A stretch of 64,000 bases of DNA from Tetraselmis striata (taxonomy: Eukaryota > Chlorophyta > Chlorodendrophyceae > Chlorodendrales > Chlorodendraceae), in the NCBI GenBank assembly GCA_006384855.1, contig VCJN01003171.1:1-64000 (forward strand). Direction: 5' to 3'. Below the pieces are notes generated by a model. It did not search any database. It was not told the origin of the DNA and saw only the letters and a program-made list of their open reading frames with translations. Position 1 is the stretch's first letter. Each line of letters starts with the position of its first letter. A program made the position numbers and the translations under genes. Shown here one piece after another: positions 11,201-21,626 of this stretch.

Positions 11201-13716
11201 GAGCAGCGCATCGGCTCTTCCGCTGGGAGTTCAGTCGACGGCTTCGAGGCGGACTTCCCACAGCGAGGTCGACGGCCAAGGCTCCCGAAAATAGACGATC
11301 GATCGACGGCATCCGGGGCCATAAACTGCCTCAGCTCGGCTCGGCTCATAGGCTCAGCTCTGCCGACCGCACCGCACTGACACAGGTCGGGCTAGCAGAC
11401 TGAGGTGTGCTGGGCGCTGTGTGCGCTCAGGGCTGGAGCGAGCTATCTCCGGCTGCAGCGGCAGCGTCGCAGCACTGCATCGCTAAGGCCGCCGAGGTCG
11501 CGCGCGCGCTGCGCGCGGCGCTGGCGGTCGTAGCGGGGGCCGAGGCGAACGGCGACAAAGCTGATTCGGCCGAGACCGGTCACATCAGCAACGGCGACGG
11601 CGACGGCACGCCCCGGCTGCTCGATACGGGCGCCGCATCGGCTACAACGCGGGAACTGCTGGAGGAGCTGGAGCGCGTGCTGGCTACAGGCACCGTGGAG
11701 CCTGAGGTGCGGCTTCACGTCGTGGCGCTCCCACGCCACCGCCGGAGCTCTGCCCACCACTATTTCTTCCCCTGTATCGTCGTCGCTTTATCGTCGTCAT
11801 TCGGCATCACGGAGACTATAGTGAATATTTCCTCTTTCGCAGCAGCATGCTGCGAGACGAAATCGTCTGCGATGCCGAATACCCTGGACCTGTAACGACG
11901 ATAAAGCAGGGTGCGGATTGACTGCTCCGAAACCATAATTCTCACATAGTTCGAGCCGCCGCCGTGCATTTGTATATTTATGGTTTCGGAGCATCGTCCA
12001 TATATCTGCCCATAAAATCTGAGGACATGTCAGTTGATGCTCATGTGCTCCTGCGCGCGCGCCAATAATGCGCTATCTACACGACTACTGTTGCTGCTGC
12101 CGCTGATATGCGCGGGTGATGTGATGCAATTCATATACCGTTCCACAAAACACATGCGATAACGGACACCAATATTGCGCGGATTACATCTTGCATCGCA
12201 TGACAAGCGGCGCCATTTGCCAGTCACGCACCTGTGTCGTTCGTGTCACGAGTTTTTTTTTAAGAGTACTGCTATTTGGGTGTTTGGATTTAATTATTAG
12301 GGCCCACACGTGCTCCCATAGTACTCAACACCCTGGCCCGGCCCCCCCTGTCACTGGTATGCTGACGGCTGACCTGAGCCCTCCGTCTATCACTCTGTCC
12401 CCTCCCAGGGTGAGGACGGCGGGGCAGGGGAGAGCGAGGAGGCGCGCAACGCGCGGCTGCTGCTCCGCCGCGTGGCTCTGCTGGAGCGGCAGCACAGCGA
12501 GGAGGAGGCGCAGCTGGCGGATGCGCGCGTGAAGCTCGCGGCGGCGGAGGCGGCGTACACGGTGCGATGCTGCGGCGCCGTGTTGCTGAGCGGTGGGAAC
12601 GTAGCGAGGGGTGCCATCTGCCATGTTGCCGCTCAGGCTTTGCAAAGGGGGGAGGGTGTGGTGGACGGGTTGATGGCCCATTTTATCGACCTCATCCACG
12701 ATGTTTTCTCTTTTGATTTTCATGAGGCATTGGCGCTGGACGCGCATTCCGAGTTTGGAGTCCAGTAGTCGAGTTGTTGATGCATACTTCGTTATCGTCT
12801 CGAAGGATTTTGCATGGGCCGGGTGTTGGTTGCCCGGCTTGCTGCTGACATGGCCGTCTTGGCGTTGGGCGCCGTGTAGGCGGCCAAGGCGGAGGCGCAG
12901 GAGCTGCGGCGCAGCCAGCTGGAGCTGCTGGAGCGGCAGTACTTTGAGGACCCGCCCGCCGACGGGGACCGCGGCCTGGTGGTGGAGATGGGCAAGCGCA
13001 TGGCGGCGTGGGAGAACCAGGCGCAGGTGGGGCGGGGGGCTGCTTACCGGTGCAGCGAGGCGATAGTTTAATTACCTAAATATATGTCTCGTCGCTCGCA
13101 CCTGGCATAAGGTTGTGGTCCTATATGGTCCTCGTATGGATCCTGGCGGCTGGCTTTCACATTTCGCCTTCGGCTTGAGAACGTGGAGCTGATGGAATTC
13201 GCCACCCGATATGTGCGCACCATCTGATTGTATCATCATCGTAATCAGACATCAGCACTCACGATTTCACAAATCTTTCTAGCGGGTCACGTGCACGAAG
13301 CAAGGAGATGCCTCCATGTACACAGCATATGCTAAATCATTTGGTAACCGAAGTCTCGATGTAGCGCCAAAGACGAGACAATGCAACAAGTTCTGAATTG
13401 TGCTCAATTGAATGGTCAAGACGGGACGAGTTAATGCCGACTCCTCCTACTTGCATATACACCTTCAGGTGGCGGTAGTGTAGCAGCCCCAGTGTTGAAT
13501 CTGGCGACGCACAGTGCCTGGCGAGGCGGTGGCTGACGGTGCGCCCGGTCTCTGCTACATCAGGGCAAAGAGGAGGCGCACAACCTGGAGCTGGAGTCGC
13601 TGCGGCTGATGCTGGCGGAGGCGCGCGTGGAGGTGGCGGAGCTCAAGACGGAGCGGCGCTACCTCATCCAGCAGCAGCAGTCTGGCCGGCCAAGGCAGCA
13701 TAGCCACGCGGAGTAG
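2286..13716 (+). CDS. EF-hand and coiled-coil protein, multi-exon (copy 1)
   Basis: Seventeen exons join in frame with GT-AG introns: 2286-2487, 2730-3226, 3362-3567, 3707-4204, 4347-4613, 4757-4982, 5667-6163, 6627-6866, 7048-7416, 7830-8129, 8783-9052, 9829-10143, 10669-10923, 11431-11706, 12409-12561, 12880-13026, 13564-13716 (stop TAG). This encodes over 1,600 residues. The first two exons carry EF-hand loops: DAERRGALDTSE, DTDQDGAVTLQD and DTDGTGTLSTDA, so calcium binding is likely. From 3,707 on the product is Glu/Ala/Leu/Gln-rich coiled coil. A motif like EELHQQHMDELAEWEAEK recurs in four exons (5667, 7048, 6627, 10669 exons). All exons from 6627 on are multiples of three in phase 0. 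Function is unknown; a cytoskeletal or centrosomal scaffold is one guess from architecture only. The start is not resolved. TGTAA at 14,133 is a likely polyadenylation signal. Confidence 0.75.
4215..4238. repeat. Poly-C tract in intron
   Basis: A run of 24 C directly after the donor at 4,204 of the coiled-coil gene. The intron ends at the CAG at 4,346. Confidence 0.9.
8753..8777. repeat. Poly-C tract acting as pyrimidine tract
   Basis: A run of 25 C just before the TCTAG acceptor at 8,782. In the second copy the matching place (near 50,640) holds only a short interrupted C-rich stretch. Confidence 0.9.
9108..9131. repeat. Poly-G tract after a splice donor
   Basis: A run of 24 G about 55 bases downstream of the donor at 9,052. 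The matching place in the second copy (about 50,980) is a short interrupted G-rich stretch. Confidence 0.9.
9380..9856 (+). other. Unusually conserved intron segment (copy 1)
   Basis: The 3' half of the intron before the exon at 9,829, plus the first 28 bases of that exon, matches 51,241-51,718 with only about two differences: one extra base and one substitution. Neighbouring introns differ in many places. It holds a 118-codon open frame at 9,423-9,779 that the one-base difference shortens in copy 2, so coding is not supported. Confidence 0.6.
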
Positions 13717-14132
13717 GCCCATTGGCCGCCTCGACGCGCGGCTGCTTTAGGGTCCCATCTCGCCCGGGGCCCACTCAACCCGTGTGTGGGCGTGCTTTCG
13801 CGGGGCAGATTGGGCAGCCCGCCACGGTGTACCTTAGCGCCTGACTGGGGGCGGGTCCCCGCCTCAGGGCTGACTAGTCATTGCGGCCGGCCAAAGAAGG
13901 CGCCCAATAAGTAATATGTTAACCAGTGTGGTGTGACCCAGATCAGCTATGTATCATTCTTCGATTGTACGGTGGTGCGCAAGCCCTTGTGACTGTTCCA
14001 CTCACTATGGACGCGTCGTTGCTGGAAACACATTAAGTACTGCTCCGCCTGATGCGCCCTGGACAGCGACCGCCAAGTCAGTCTACATGATTACGGGTGC
14101 GGCTACAGGAATGACGAGAACACTGCGAATTT

Positions 14133-14137
14133 TGTAA
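14133..14137 (+). terminator. Likely polyadenylation signal TGTAA
   Basis: TGTAA about 415 bases after the stop of the coiled-coil gene. It is kept in the second copy at 56,061, although the flanks differ. TGTAA is the standard signal in chlorophyte algae. Confidence 0.45.
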
Positions 14138-14300
14138 ACCTGCTTCGATTCCAGCAGATATGAGGCCTATTGTTTGACAATAGGCAAAAACCCTACAACC
14201 ATGTACCCGGGTACACTGAGTCGTCAGTGTTGTGCCCGCTAGCTCGGCTCGACCAACGGGAAATTCGTACACGAAGCTCGGCACGCCAGCGCGCCGAGAA

Positions 14301-14547
14301 AAGTAAAGTAAAGTTCGCCCCGGGACCGCTTTCAAGCCGCCCCAGCACTTGACCTCGTGCGCCAACTGCAGTCGTAGGTCTGGCATAGCCCATAGACTAT
14401 TGCCTCATTCGAACCCCGAAGGGCTAATGCATCAACCGGGTAAAGCGGGACACGCCGGGCCGATAGTGCCGAAATACATCGGCCAGGAATCGAACCCTGG
14501 TCTCTCGCATACGAGACGACCGCTCTACCGAGCGGACAAGGGATGTA
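14301..14547 (-). mobile_element. tRNA-derived SINE insertion
   Basis: Read on the minus strand, this 247-base insert starts with a tRNA-like head. A box A-like CTCGGTAGAGCGG lies near 14,519-14,535 and a perfect box B, GGTTCGATTCC, at 14,486-14,496. A second B-box-like GGTTCGAATG lies further on, so the element may be a tRNA dimer. The 3' end is a short AAGTAAAGTAAAG simple repeat. CCGAGAA flanks it on both sides (14,294-14,300 and 14,548-14,554). The duplicated locus has a single CCGAGAA at 56,170-56,176 and no insert, giving an empty site. The anticodon arm has a mismatch, so this is not a working tRNA gene. Confidence 0.8.
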
Positions 14548-14659
14548 CCGAGAAGACGCGGCCAGCCGCGACTTTGGTGCGCTCGACAGCCAGACTCCCT
14601 AGAGGGCAAGCCTCGACCCACGCCGAGGTCAGGGCGTGGCGGGCTGCCTCTCTAGGCTA

Positions 14660-15612
14660 GCGACTAGCGTCAGAGGTTTTGAAGCAGACGTCCAGTGCGT
14701 CCTGGCGGCACGCACAGTGCCCGGCGTGGGCGAGGACTCGTGCTGAACTCCTGTAGCGGCGGTTCCATCAAAGCCACTGCGCGAGGGAATTGCGTCCGGA
14801 GTGACTGCCGACACGGTCGGACGGTCCAGGGGAGTCGTCCGGGTGGCGGGGTCGGGGAAGGCGCGCGCTCGTAGGCGGTTTTGAACGCCGATTTGAAGCC
14901 TGGGTAGGGGGTGGTGTGGAAGTTCTGGGGCCCGATGCGGGAGGACTTAGGGGCGGCCCCCCGGGGGCGGGCGGAACACTCGGAGGCGGTCTTCGAGCAT
15001 GTCAACCGGGCGGACAGCCAGGCAAGGCACGTGGTCGGGGATGTAGGCGAGGCATTCGTGCCTGGCGTCGACGTTGTTGTCGACGTCGACCCGCACGCGA
15101 ATGCAGCGGCAGCCCAGCTCCGCATCAAAGAGCACAGCCTGAGCCCTGAGCAGGGCACGGCGCCAGAGCCGGACACGCGGTAGTCGCAGGTGAGCGCGGC
15201 GGCAGCGGCACGGCGGAGGCATCACGCACCCCAGGTTCAGGAAGGTGATGCACTTGTAACCGCTGGTGCCGGCCGAAGGCCGTCGACAGGGAAAACCCGC
15301 GACGCAGCATCGCGCGGAGATCCGGGATGCGAATAGGGAGACGGCCCTTGTCAGGGCGAGTGATCCGGCGTTCCAGGATGGAGGTGAGGGCGCTGACGCC
15401 CTCGTTTTTGCAGGGTCCACGGCGGGACGTTCACCGAGGCGCAAGTGAGGGGGTTGCCGGCGATGCCAGTCGGAGATGGCTGCCAGGCAGCCCGCGATGG
15501 TGGAGGGTGCGAGCGACGTGTCCATGTGGAGCGCCACGACTGGCTGACTGCACACTGTGTAGCTGCCCGACCATGCTGATGCAGGCAGATTCGAGCTAAT
15601 ATTATTAACCAA
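14660..15612 (-). mobile_element. Tyrosine-recombinase fossil (copy 1)
   Basis: The minus strand encodes pieces typical of the tyrosine recombinases that are common in volvocalean and other green-algal genomes (DIRS- or Crypton-type). Recognisable parts are a core-binding segment (APSTIAGCLAAISDWHRR) and a catalytic-domain segment (VDARHECLAYIPDHVPCL). I recall these patterns from algal recombinase proteins and could not search for them. No reverse transcriptase or terminal repeats were seen nearby, so the class is open. The copy is broken in several places and was duplicated together with the flanking genes. Confidence 0.55.
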
Positions 15613-16072
15613 CTAACTAGCGAAAGGCTGGCGGCCTGGCAGCGGTCGGCGTCGTCGGTATGGGTCGTCAGCGGTGGTGTCTCCTGAGGGGGTCGCTGGC
15701 GTGGCGCCATGCTGCTGCAGCTTGGCCTGGGGCGAGGGACGGGAGTGGCCGCAGGGGAAGGGAGGGCTGGCAGTTATGGCGGCCGCATTGGCAGTTCTGG
15801 CCCGAAACTGATACGGAAGGTGTAAAACATGTCAATTATTCGAAGCTGCATATTTTGGCTCGAAACACTCACTGCGATGGGCGCTGGTGGAGGCACGGCT
15901 GCCGCTGAGAGTATGGCGGCATTGGAAGGTCCGGTGGCGGTGATAGGAGAATGGCATGGGCGGCACCAAGTGGGCGCTGCGGGCAGAGAGTGAGAGGCGA
16001 GAGGGAGCAGCCGTAGGGAGAGGAAGCACGGTCAAGGGGAAAAGGGAATTATGGGTGCGTTACACAACACAG
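15613..16072. other. Intergenic spacer
   Basis: Region between the recombinase fossil and the 3' end of the TPR gene. It is conserved in the second copy (57,253-57,723). No gene was seen. TTACA at 16,060-16,064 is TGTAA on the minus strand but lies only nine bases beyond the stop, so its role as a signal is doubtful. Confidence 0.5.
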
Positions 16073-18799
16073 CTATTTGCCCATTCTTCCATGCAGAATG
16101 GCCAAGTGGCGCTTGCACATCTGGGTGTCGGGGTGCGCCTCCCCCAGCGCCGCCCTGTACCCCTCCAGCGCCGCCTTGTACAGGGGCTCCGCCGCGGCAT
16201 AGTCGCCCTTGTCCTTGTACAGTGCACCCAGGCAGGTGATGGAGTGCAAGGTGTCGGGGTGCGCCTCCCCCAGCACCGCCCTGGACCCCTCCAGCGCCTG
16301 CTTGTACAGGGGCTCCGCCGCCGCATAGTCGCCCTTTGCCTGGTACAGGATGGCCAGGTTGCTGATGAAGGTCGAGGTGTCGGGGTGCGCCTCCCCCAGC
16401 GCCGCCCTGTACCCCTCCAGCGCCTGCTTGTACAGAGGCTCCGCCGCGGCATAGTCGCCCTTTGCCTGGTACAGGATGGCCAGGTTGTTGATGGAGTCCA
16501 AGGTGGAGGGGTGTGCCTCCCCCAGCGCCGCCCTGTACCCCTCCAGCGCCTGCTTGTACAGGGGCTCCGCCGCCGCATAGTCGCCCTTGTCCTGGTACAG
16601 GACGGCCAGGTTGCCGATGGAGTCCAAGGTGTCGGGGTGCGCCTCCCCCAGCGCCGCCTTGCGCCCCTCCAGCGCCGCCTTGTACAGTGGCTCCGAAGCC
16701 GCATAGTCGCCCTTGACATAGTACAGGGCGCCCAGGTTGCCGATGGAGGTCAAGGTGGAGGGGTGTGCCTCCCCCAGCGCCGCCCTGCGCCCCTCCAGCG
16801 CCTGCTTGAACAGGGGCTCCGCCGCTCCATAGTCGCCCTTGTCCGAGTACAGGATGGCCAGGTTGCCGATGGAGTCCAAGGTGGAGGGGTGCGCCTCCCC
16901 CAGCGCCGCCCTGCGCCCCTCCAGCGCCTGCTTGTACAGGGGCTCCGCCGCCGCATAGTCGCCCTTGTCCTGGTACAGGACGGCCAGGCAGCTGATGGAG
17001 CCCAAGGTGTCGGGGTGCGCCTCCCCCAGCGCCGCCCTGTACCCCTCCAGCGCCTGCTTGAACAGGGGCTCCGCCGCCGCATAGTCGCCCTTGTCCGAGT
17101 ACAGGTTGGCTAGGTTGTTGATGGAGGCCAAGGTGGAGGGGTGCGCCTCCCCCAGCGCCGCCCTGCGCCCCTCCAGCGCCTGCTTGTACAGGGGCTCCGC
17201 CGCCGCATAGTCGCCCTTGTCCGAGTACAGGTTGGCTAGGTTGTTGATGGAGGCCAAGGTGGAGGGGTGCGCCTCCCCCAGCGCCGCCCTGCGCCCCTCC
17301 AGCGCCTGCTTGTACAGGGGCTCCGCCGCCGCATAGTCGCCCTTGTCAGAGTACAGGATGGCCAGGTTGTTGATGGAGGCCAAGGTGTCGGGGTGCGCCT
17401 CCCCCAGCGCCGCCCTGTACCCCTCCAGCGCCTGCTTGTACAGGGGCTCCGCCGCCGCATAGTCGCCCTTGTCCGAGTACAGGTTGGCCAGGTTGTTGAT
17501 GGAGCCCAAGGTGTCGGGGTGCGCCTCCCCCAGCGCCGCCCTGTACCCCTCCAGCGCCGCCTTGTACAGGGGCTCCGCCGCGGCATATTCGCCCTTGTCC
17601 GAGTACAGGGCGCCCAGGTTGCTGATGGAGTCCAAGGTGGAGGGGTGCGCCTCCCCCAGCGCCGCCCTGCGCCCCTCCAGCGCCGCCTTGTACAGGGGCT
17701 CCGCCGCGGCATAGTCGCCCTTGACATAGTACAGGGCGCCCAGGTTGCTGATGGAGCCCAAGGTGGAGGGGTGCGCCTCCCCCAGCGCCGCCCTGCGCCC
17801 CTCCAGCGCCTGCTTGCACAGGGGCTCCGCCGCTCCATAGTCGCCCTTTTGCCGCAGCAGACCGCCCAGGTGGTGCATGGAGGCCAGCGTGTCGGGGTGC
17901 CGCTCGCCGTGCGCCGCCCTCCGCGCCTTTAGCGCGCCCTCCAGCAGGCCCTGCGCTGCGGCATAATCCCCGCCCTTCACCAGAAGCTGGCCCGCAATAT
18001 CCATGAGGTTCGTGTGCTCCTTCGTGCCGGTCTCCAGGAGGCCCACCATCGCCGCCACGGCGCGCCGCAGCGCGCCCTTGAGCACCGTGTCGAAGCGGGC
18101 CGCCCCGCCCTCGTGCGTCCGAATCTCCACCAGGATCATCTCCTTGTCCTCCGGCTTGAATGCCGTCGACTTTTCCACCTGCAGGTTGTACATCATCTCC
18201 GCCAGCTCCTCCACCTTGCTGGTGTCCAGGCAGTACGGCAGGATCTCCAGCTTGCCGGGGTCGTCCTGGCCGCCGCCGCCGGCCTTGACCGCCTCGTGGT
18301 GCTCCTTGAGGCACCAAGCCCGCGTGAAGCAGACGCCCTTCGGGTCCATCACCACCAGCGTGGCCTCTGTGCGCTTCACCGTCTCCGCCAGCGTGCCCAG
18401 GTCCGCCTTCATGTCCTCGAAACTCAGGTGCTGGTTGAAGGCAAAGATGTCCAGCCACACGACGGTGTCCAGCGCGTTCTCAAAGCGCTTCCCCAGGCAC
18501 TGCACCAGCTCGCGGAAGGGGCTGTGCCAGGTGTGCGACATGAAGAACTGAGGCGGCCGGCAGCAGTCGATGCCCTCCACCACGGTGCTCTTGCTGCTGG
18601 CAGTGAAAGGCTTCACCACGCCCTCCACCACCTCCTTGGTCGTGGTGTCGCGCAGCTCGTCGTCCAGCTTGCCGCCGAGGTGCGTCTCGACAAGCGGCAC
18701 AAAGACATCGAGCAGCCATCTGACCGGGACGCCCCGGCTGGAGGGGTGCGGTGGCAGGGGGTACCGCTTCGCGAGGGTGTCCCGCAGGTGCGAAGGGAT
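16073..18799 (-). CDS. TIR-like domain plus 15 TPR repeats (copy 1)
   Basis: A single long exon of about 908 codons. It opens after a minus-strand CCTGGCAG acceptor at 18,800 that is preceded by a C-rich tract, so at least one upstream exon is missing. The first ~250 residues resemble a TIR-type fold: FFMSHTWHSPFRELVQ, then VVWLDIFAFNQH, TLVVMDPKG and TRAWCLKEH. The last aligns with the WCLxEL box holding the catalytic Glu of NADase TIR domains; this is my alignment by eye. Next come 15 near-identical 42-residue TPRs of kinesin-light-chain type (GDYAAAEPLYKQALEGRRAA…), ending …LAILHGRMGK. The likely role is sensing or signalling through TPR-mediated binding, in the cytosol. No membrane segment or nucleotide-binding domain was seen. 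A paralogue lies at 57,724-60,324. Confidence 0.8.
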   Translation of the reverse strand: MPSHLRDTLAKRYPLPPHPSSRGVPVRWLLDVFVPLVETHLGGKLDDELRDTTTKEVVEGVVKPFTASSKSTVVEGIDCCRPPQFFMSHTWHSPFRELVQCLGKRFENALDTVVWLDIFAFNQHLSFEDMKADLGTLAETVKRTEATLVVMDPKGVCFTRAWCLKEHHEAVKAGGGGQDDPGKLEILPYCLDTSKVEELAEMMYNLQVEKSTAFKPEDKEMILVEIRTHEGGAARFDTVLKGALRRAVAAMVGLLETGTKEHTNLMDIAGQLLVKGGDYAAAQGLLEGALKARRAAHGERHPDTLASMHHLGGLLRQKGDYGAAEPLCKQALEGRRAALGEAHPSTLGSISNLGALYYVKGDYAAAEPLYKAALEGRRAALGEAHPSTLDSISNLGALYSDKGEYAAAEPLYKAALEGYRAALGEAHPDTLGSINNLANLYSDKGDYAAAEPLYKQALEGYRAALGEAHPDTLASINNLAILYSDKGDYAAAEPLYKQALEGRRAALGEAHPSTLASINNLANLYSDKGDYAAAEPLYKQALEGRRAALGEAHPSTLASINNLANLYSDKGDYAAAEPLFKQALEGYRAALGEAHPDTLGSISCLAVLYQDKGDYAAAEPLYKQALEGRRAALGEAHPSTLDSIGNLAILYSDKGDYGAAEPLFKQALEGRRAALGEAHPSTLTSIGNLGALYYVKGDYAASEPLYKAALEGRKAALGEAHPDTLDSIGNLAVLYQDKGDYAAAEPLYKQALEGYRAALGEAHPSTLDSINNLAILYQAKGDYAAAEPLYKQALEGYRAALGEAHPDTSTFISNLAILYQAKGDYAAAEPLYKQALEGSRAVLGEAHPDTLHSITCLGALYKDKGDYAAAEPLYKAALEGYRAALGEAHPDTQMCKRHLAILHGRMGK

Positions 18800-18828
18800 C
18801 TGCCAGGATAGACAACAGAATTGGGGGG

Positions 18829-18850
18829 AGGGGGGGGGGGGGGGGGGGGA
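18829..18850. repeat. Poly-G tract (pyrimidine tract of the TPR gene intron)
   Basis: A G run on the plus strand, which is C on the coding strand, ending about 28 bases before the acceptor at 18,800. The second copy has a similar run at about 60,355-60,374. Confidence 0.8.
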
Positions 18851-18885
18851 GGGGGGGCTTCAGAGCAGCAGGGAGGAGGGGAGCA

Positions 18886-19230
18886 GAGTTGGATGCAAGG
18901 GGGGTGCGTACGGGTGAGGAGCGGATATGGGTGTGCGGTGCGTTATTATGAAGCCAGGGGAGCCTGTAAGAAATCCGGTGTGCATTAGCGATTGGTGTAT
19001 CAGGTGCCTACACATGGGTGAATTGCTGCCTTGAAAGATTGCCTCAATGTGCATTTGCTTGTTGTGGTGGAGCAGGGATCTGTGCACAGATACAAATCCA
19101 CATGACATAACAGGCGGCAACACTCAACAGTGGCTGCTGTCAGGTCGCGGTTTCGGTCGGCTCAACAGTGGCTTGTAACAGGGGCGTGCATTGGGTACAC
19201 TGCCCGTAGCAGCCGCCTGATGTTGCAAAA
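18886..19230. repeat. Flank repeat F, copy 1
   Basis: Starts GAGCAGAGTTGGATGCAAGG and carries CAAATCCACATGACATA and TGGCTGCTGTCAGGTC. Diverged copies lie at 21,627-21,945 and 60,408-60,755. Two of the three sit directly upstream of TPR genes, so F may contain their promoter or first exon. No start codon or TATA box could be fixed. Confidence 0.7.
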
Positions 19231-19396
19231 TAAAAAGCTGCGTAATTCCGCGTCAGGTAACACGCGTGCCCAGTTACTCTACTTTGGGGTGTAGCGAGTT
19301 ATGCACTTCTAATGTCCATCATTATTCACGCTCCACAACCACTCGCACCACACTCTTCATCCCCACTTCAGATATATAGGCGCTGCTGGGTATACT

Positions 19397-20960
19397 TTAG
19401 CTGGTCAGCAATGGTGACGGGGTACGTGCGGGCAGGGTACGAGCGGTGACACCGGCAGCACACATGGTTCTCGCAGAAAGGTGCGAGGGGGCTGGGGGCA
19501 CCTGCTCAACGGTGCCCCCCTCATCAGTGGCAGGGGCGTCGTGGGAAACCGCATCATCTGCACCACCTCCACTGTCGGCAATCGCCTTCTGCAGACAAGG
19601 GCCACCAGCACAGTGAGTGCCGTAAATAGTCTTTCTACACCGGGCACAGGGAGGTGCTACACCAGGGGAGCTGGCAGCAAGGTGCGAGGGGGCTGAGGGC
19701 ACCTTCTCAACGGTGCCCCCCTCATCAGTGGCAGGGGCGTCGTGGGCAACCACGTCATCTGCACCACCTCCACTGTCGGCCGCCGCCTTCCCCAAACAAG
19801 GGCCACCAGCACAGTGAGTGTAGTAAATAGTTTTTCTACACCGGGCACAGGGAGGTGCTACACCGGGCACAGGGCGGCCGTGGAGCTGGCAGCAAGGTGC
19901 GAGGGGGCTGAGGGCACCTGCTCAACGGTGGCCCCCTCATCAGTGGCAGGGGCGTCGTGGGAAACCACATCATCTGCAGCACCTCCACTGTTGGCAATCG
20001 CCTTCTGTAGAAAAGTGACACCAGCACAGTGAGTGCCGTAAATAGTCTTACTACGCCGGGAACAGGGAGGTGCTACACCGGGCGCAGGGCGGCCGTGGAG
20101 CTGGCAGCAAGGTGCGAGGGGGCTGAGGGCACCTGCTCAACGGTGCTCCCCTCATCAGTGGCAGGGGCGTCGTGGGTAACCACATCATCTGCACCACCTC
20201 CACTGTTGGCAATCGCCTTCTGCAGACAAGGGCCACCAGCACAGTGAGTGCCGTAAATAGCCTTTCTACGCCGGGCACAGGGAGGTGCTACACCGGGCGC
20301 AGGGCGGCCGTGGAGCTGGCAGCAAGGTGCGAGGGGGCTGAGGGCACCTGCTCAACGGTGCCCCCCTCATCAGTGGCAGGGGCGTCGTGGGCAACCACGT
20401 CATCTGCAGCACCTCCACTGTCGGCCGCCGCCTTCCCCAAACAAGGGCCACCAGCACAGTGAGTGCAGCAAATAGCCTTTCTACGCCGGGAACAGGGAGT
20501 TGCTACACCGGGCACAGGGCGGCCGTGGAGCTGGCAGCAAGGTGCGAGGGGGCTGAGGGCACCTGCTCAACGGTGCCCCCCTCATCAGTGGCAGGGGCGT
20601 CGTGGGCAACCACGGCATCTGCAGCACCTCCACTGTCGGCCGCCGCCTTCTGCAGACAAGGGCCACCAGCACAGTGAGTGCAGGTATGAAGGGTCAACGG
20701 AGGCATTCAGGCGTGACCCGTCAAGTGCAGATATTGTGTGTTGAAATAAGCAGGCGGTGTTACTCGGAGAGGGCGACATCGCAGGCTCTGCCCCTGAGGG
20801 CCCTACCTGCTGGGGGCGAGTGGTTTGCTGGTCACCAGCACTGCTCTTGCTTGGCTTGTTGGGAGCATTGTCCGGCTGCATCACCTGCTTAACACCCAGA
20901 CGATTGCGTGTCACGCACCAAGGTTGAGCAATGTGCATATTTAGAGCGGATGGCGCCTGT
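19397..20960 (-). pseudogene. Cys-rich tandem-repeat gene or relic, array 1
   Basis: Six tandem units start near 19,478, 19,679, 19,894, 20,109, 20,324 and 20,539. The first step is 201 bases (67 codons) and stays open on the minus strand, giving units with CARCRKTIYGTHCAGGPC and DAPATDEGGTVEQVPSAPSH. The later steps are 215 bases, with 14 extra bases that shift frame and bring a stop into each unit. Upstream on the same strand (20,725-20,900) is a conserved block, PDNAPNKPSKSSAGDQQTT, shared with array 2. The product is not recognised; paired Cys suggest a small metal-binding unit. Each unit also carries plus-strand CTGGCAG and GTGAGT sites, so a plus-strand spliced reading cannot be excluded. 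Confidence 0.35.
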
Positions 20961-21626
20961 GACCCTACTTGTCGGCCAGCACAACAGCCTCGCGCGCCTG
21001 ACCCACGTCCCCACTTTGCCGTCCCTATGGTATGGTGTACGTAAGCCCGGCCAGCTCTCAGGCATGAAGGTAGCTACTTAAAGGCAATACAAGGCCCCAA
21101 ATGGGCGCCAGGCTGTAGGCCATTCCTAACTAATAGTATTTTCATGCACCGTGCACAGTTCTGCAATTCAGCCCTAGGATAAGGCAAGGGAGGGGAGATG
21201 CTGAAAATACTGGCTGTTGTGAGGTACAGCCCGGGCTGCCCCCCGAGTTTCTCACAAAAGCATTGTATTTCTAGATAGCCCCGGGCACAGCCCCAGGTCT
21301 GCTGGCAATTGGGTCCCTTCATGGATTCAACTACCAAATACGAATCATTGTAACTAATCATTGTAACAATTATTTTTTCTTATTATTCTTGGTCTTGAGC
21401 TTTTCTGCCTCACCCTCCGTCTCTGCAGGAAACTGGTGTGGCCCTGGACTACAGGTCACCACGAGGCATGCCGTTTTCGGAGTTGGGGTTTCGTCCAAGT
21501 TTCGTCCATCTATGACACTTTGAGACAATGTATGCTGGCATCGGCAAGCCACAATTGAGCACTCTCCTCACCAGGGTGTAGTGGGCATGTTAGGGTGTAG
21601 TGGGAGGTTTAGGTTGTAGCCCTCAA
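20961..21626. other. Spacer shared in part with 26.7-27.0 kb
   Basis: No gene was seen. The part from about 21,010 (TTTGCCGTCCCTATGGTA) resembles 26,750-26,900, so the array-plus-spacer block occurs twice within the left region. Confidence 0.4.

Noticed and set aside
14486-14547. Functional tRNA gene
   Set aside because: It has good A and B boxes but a mismatched anticodon stem, and it forms the head of a SINE with target duplications.
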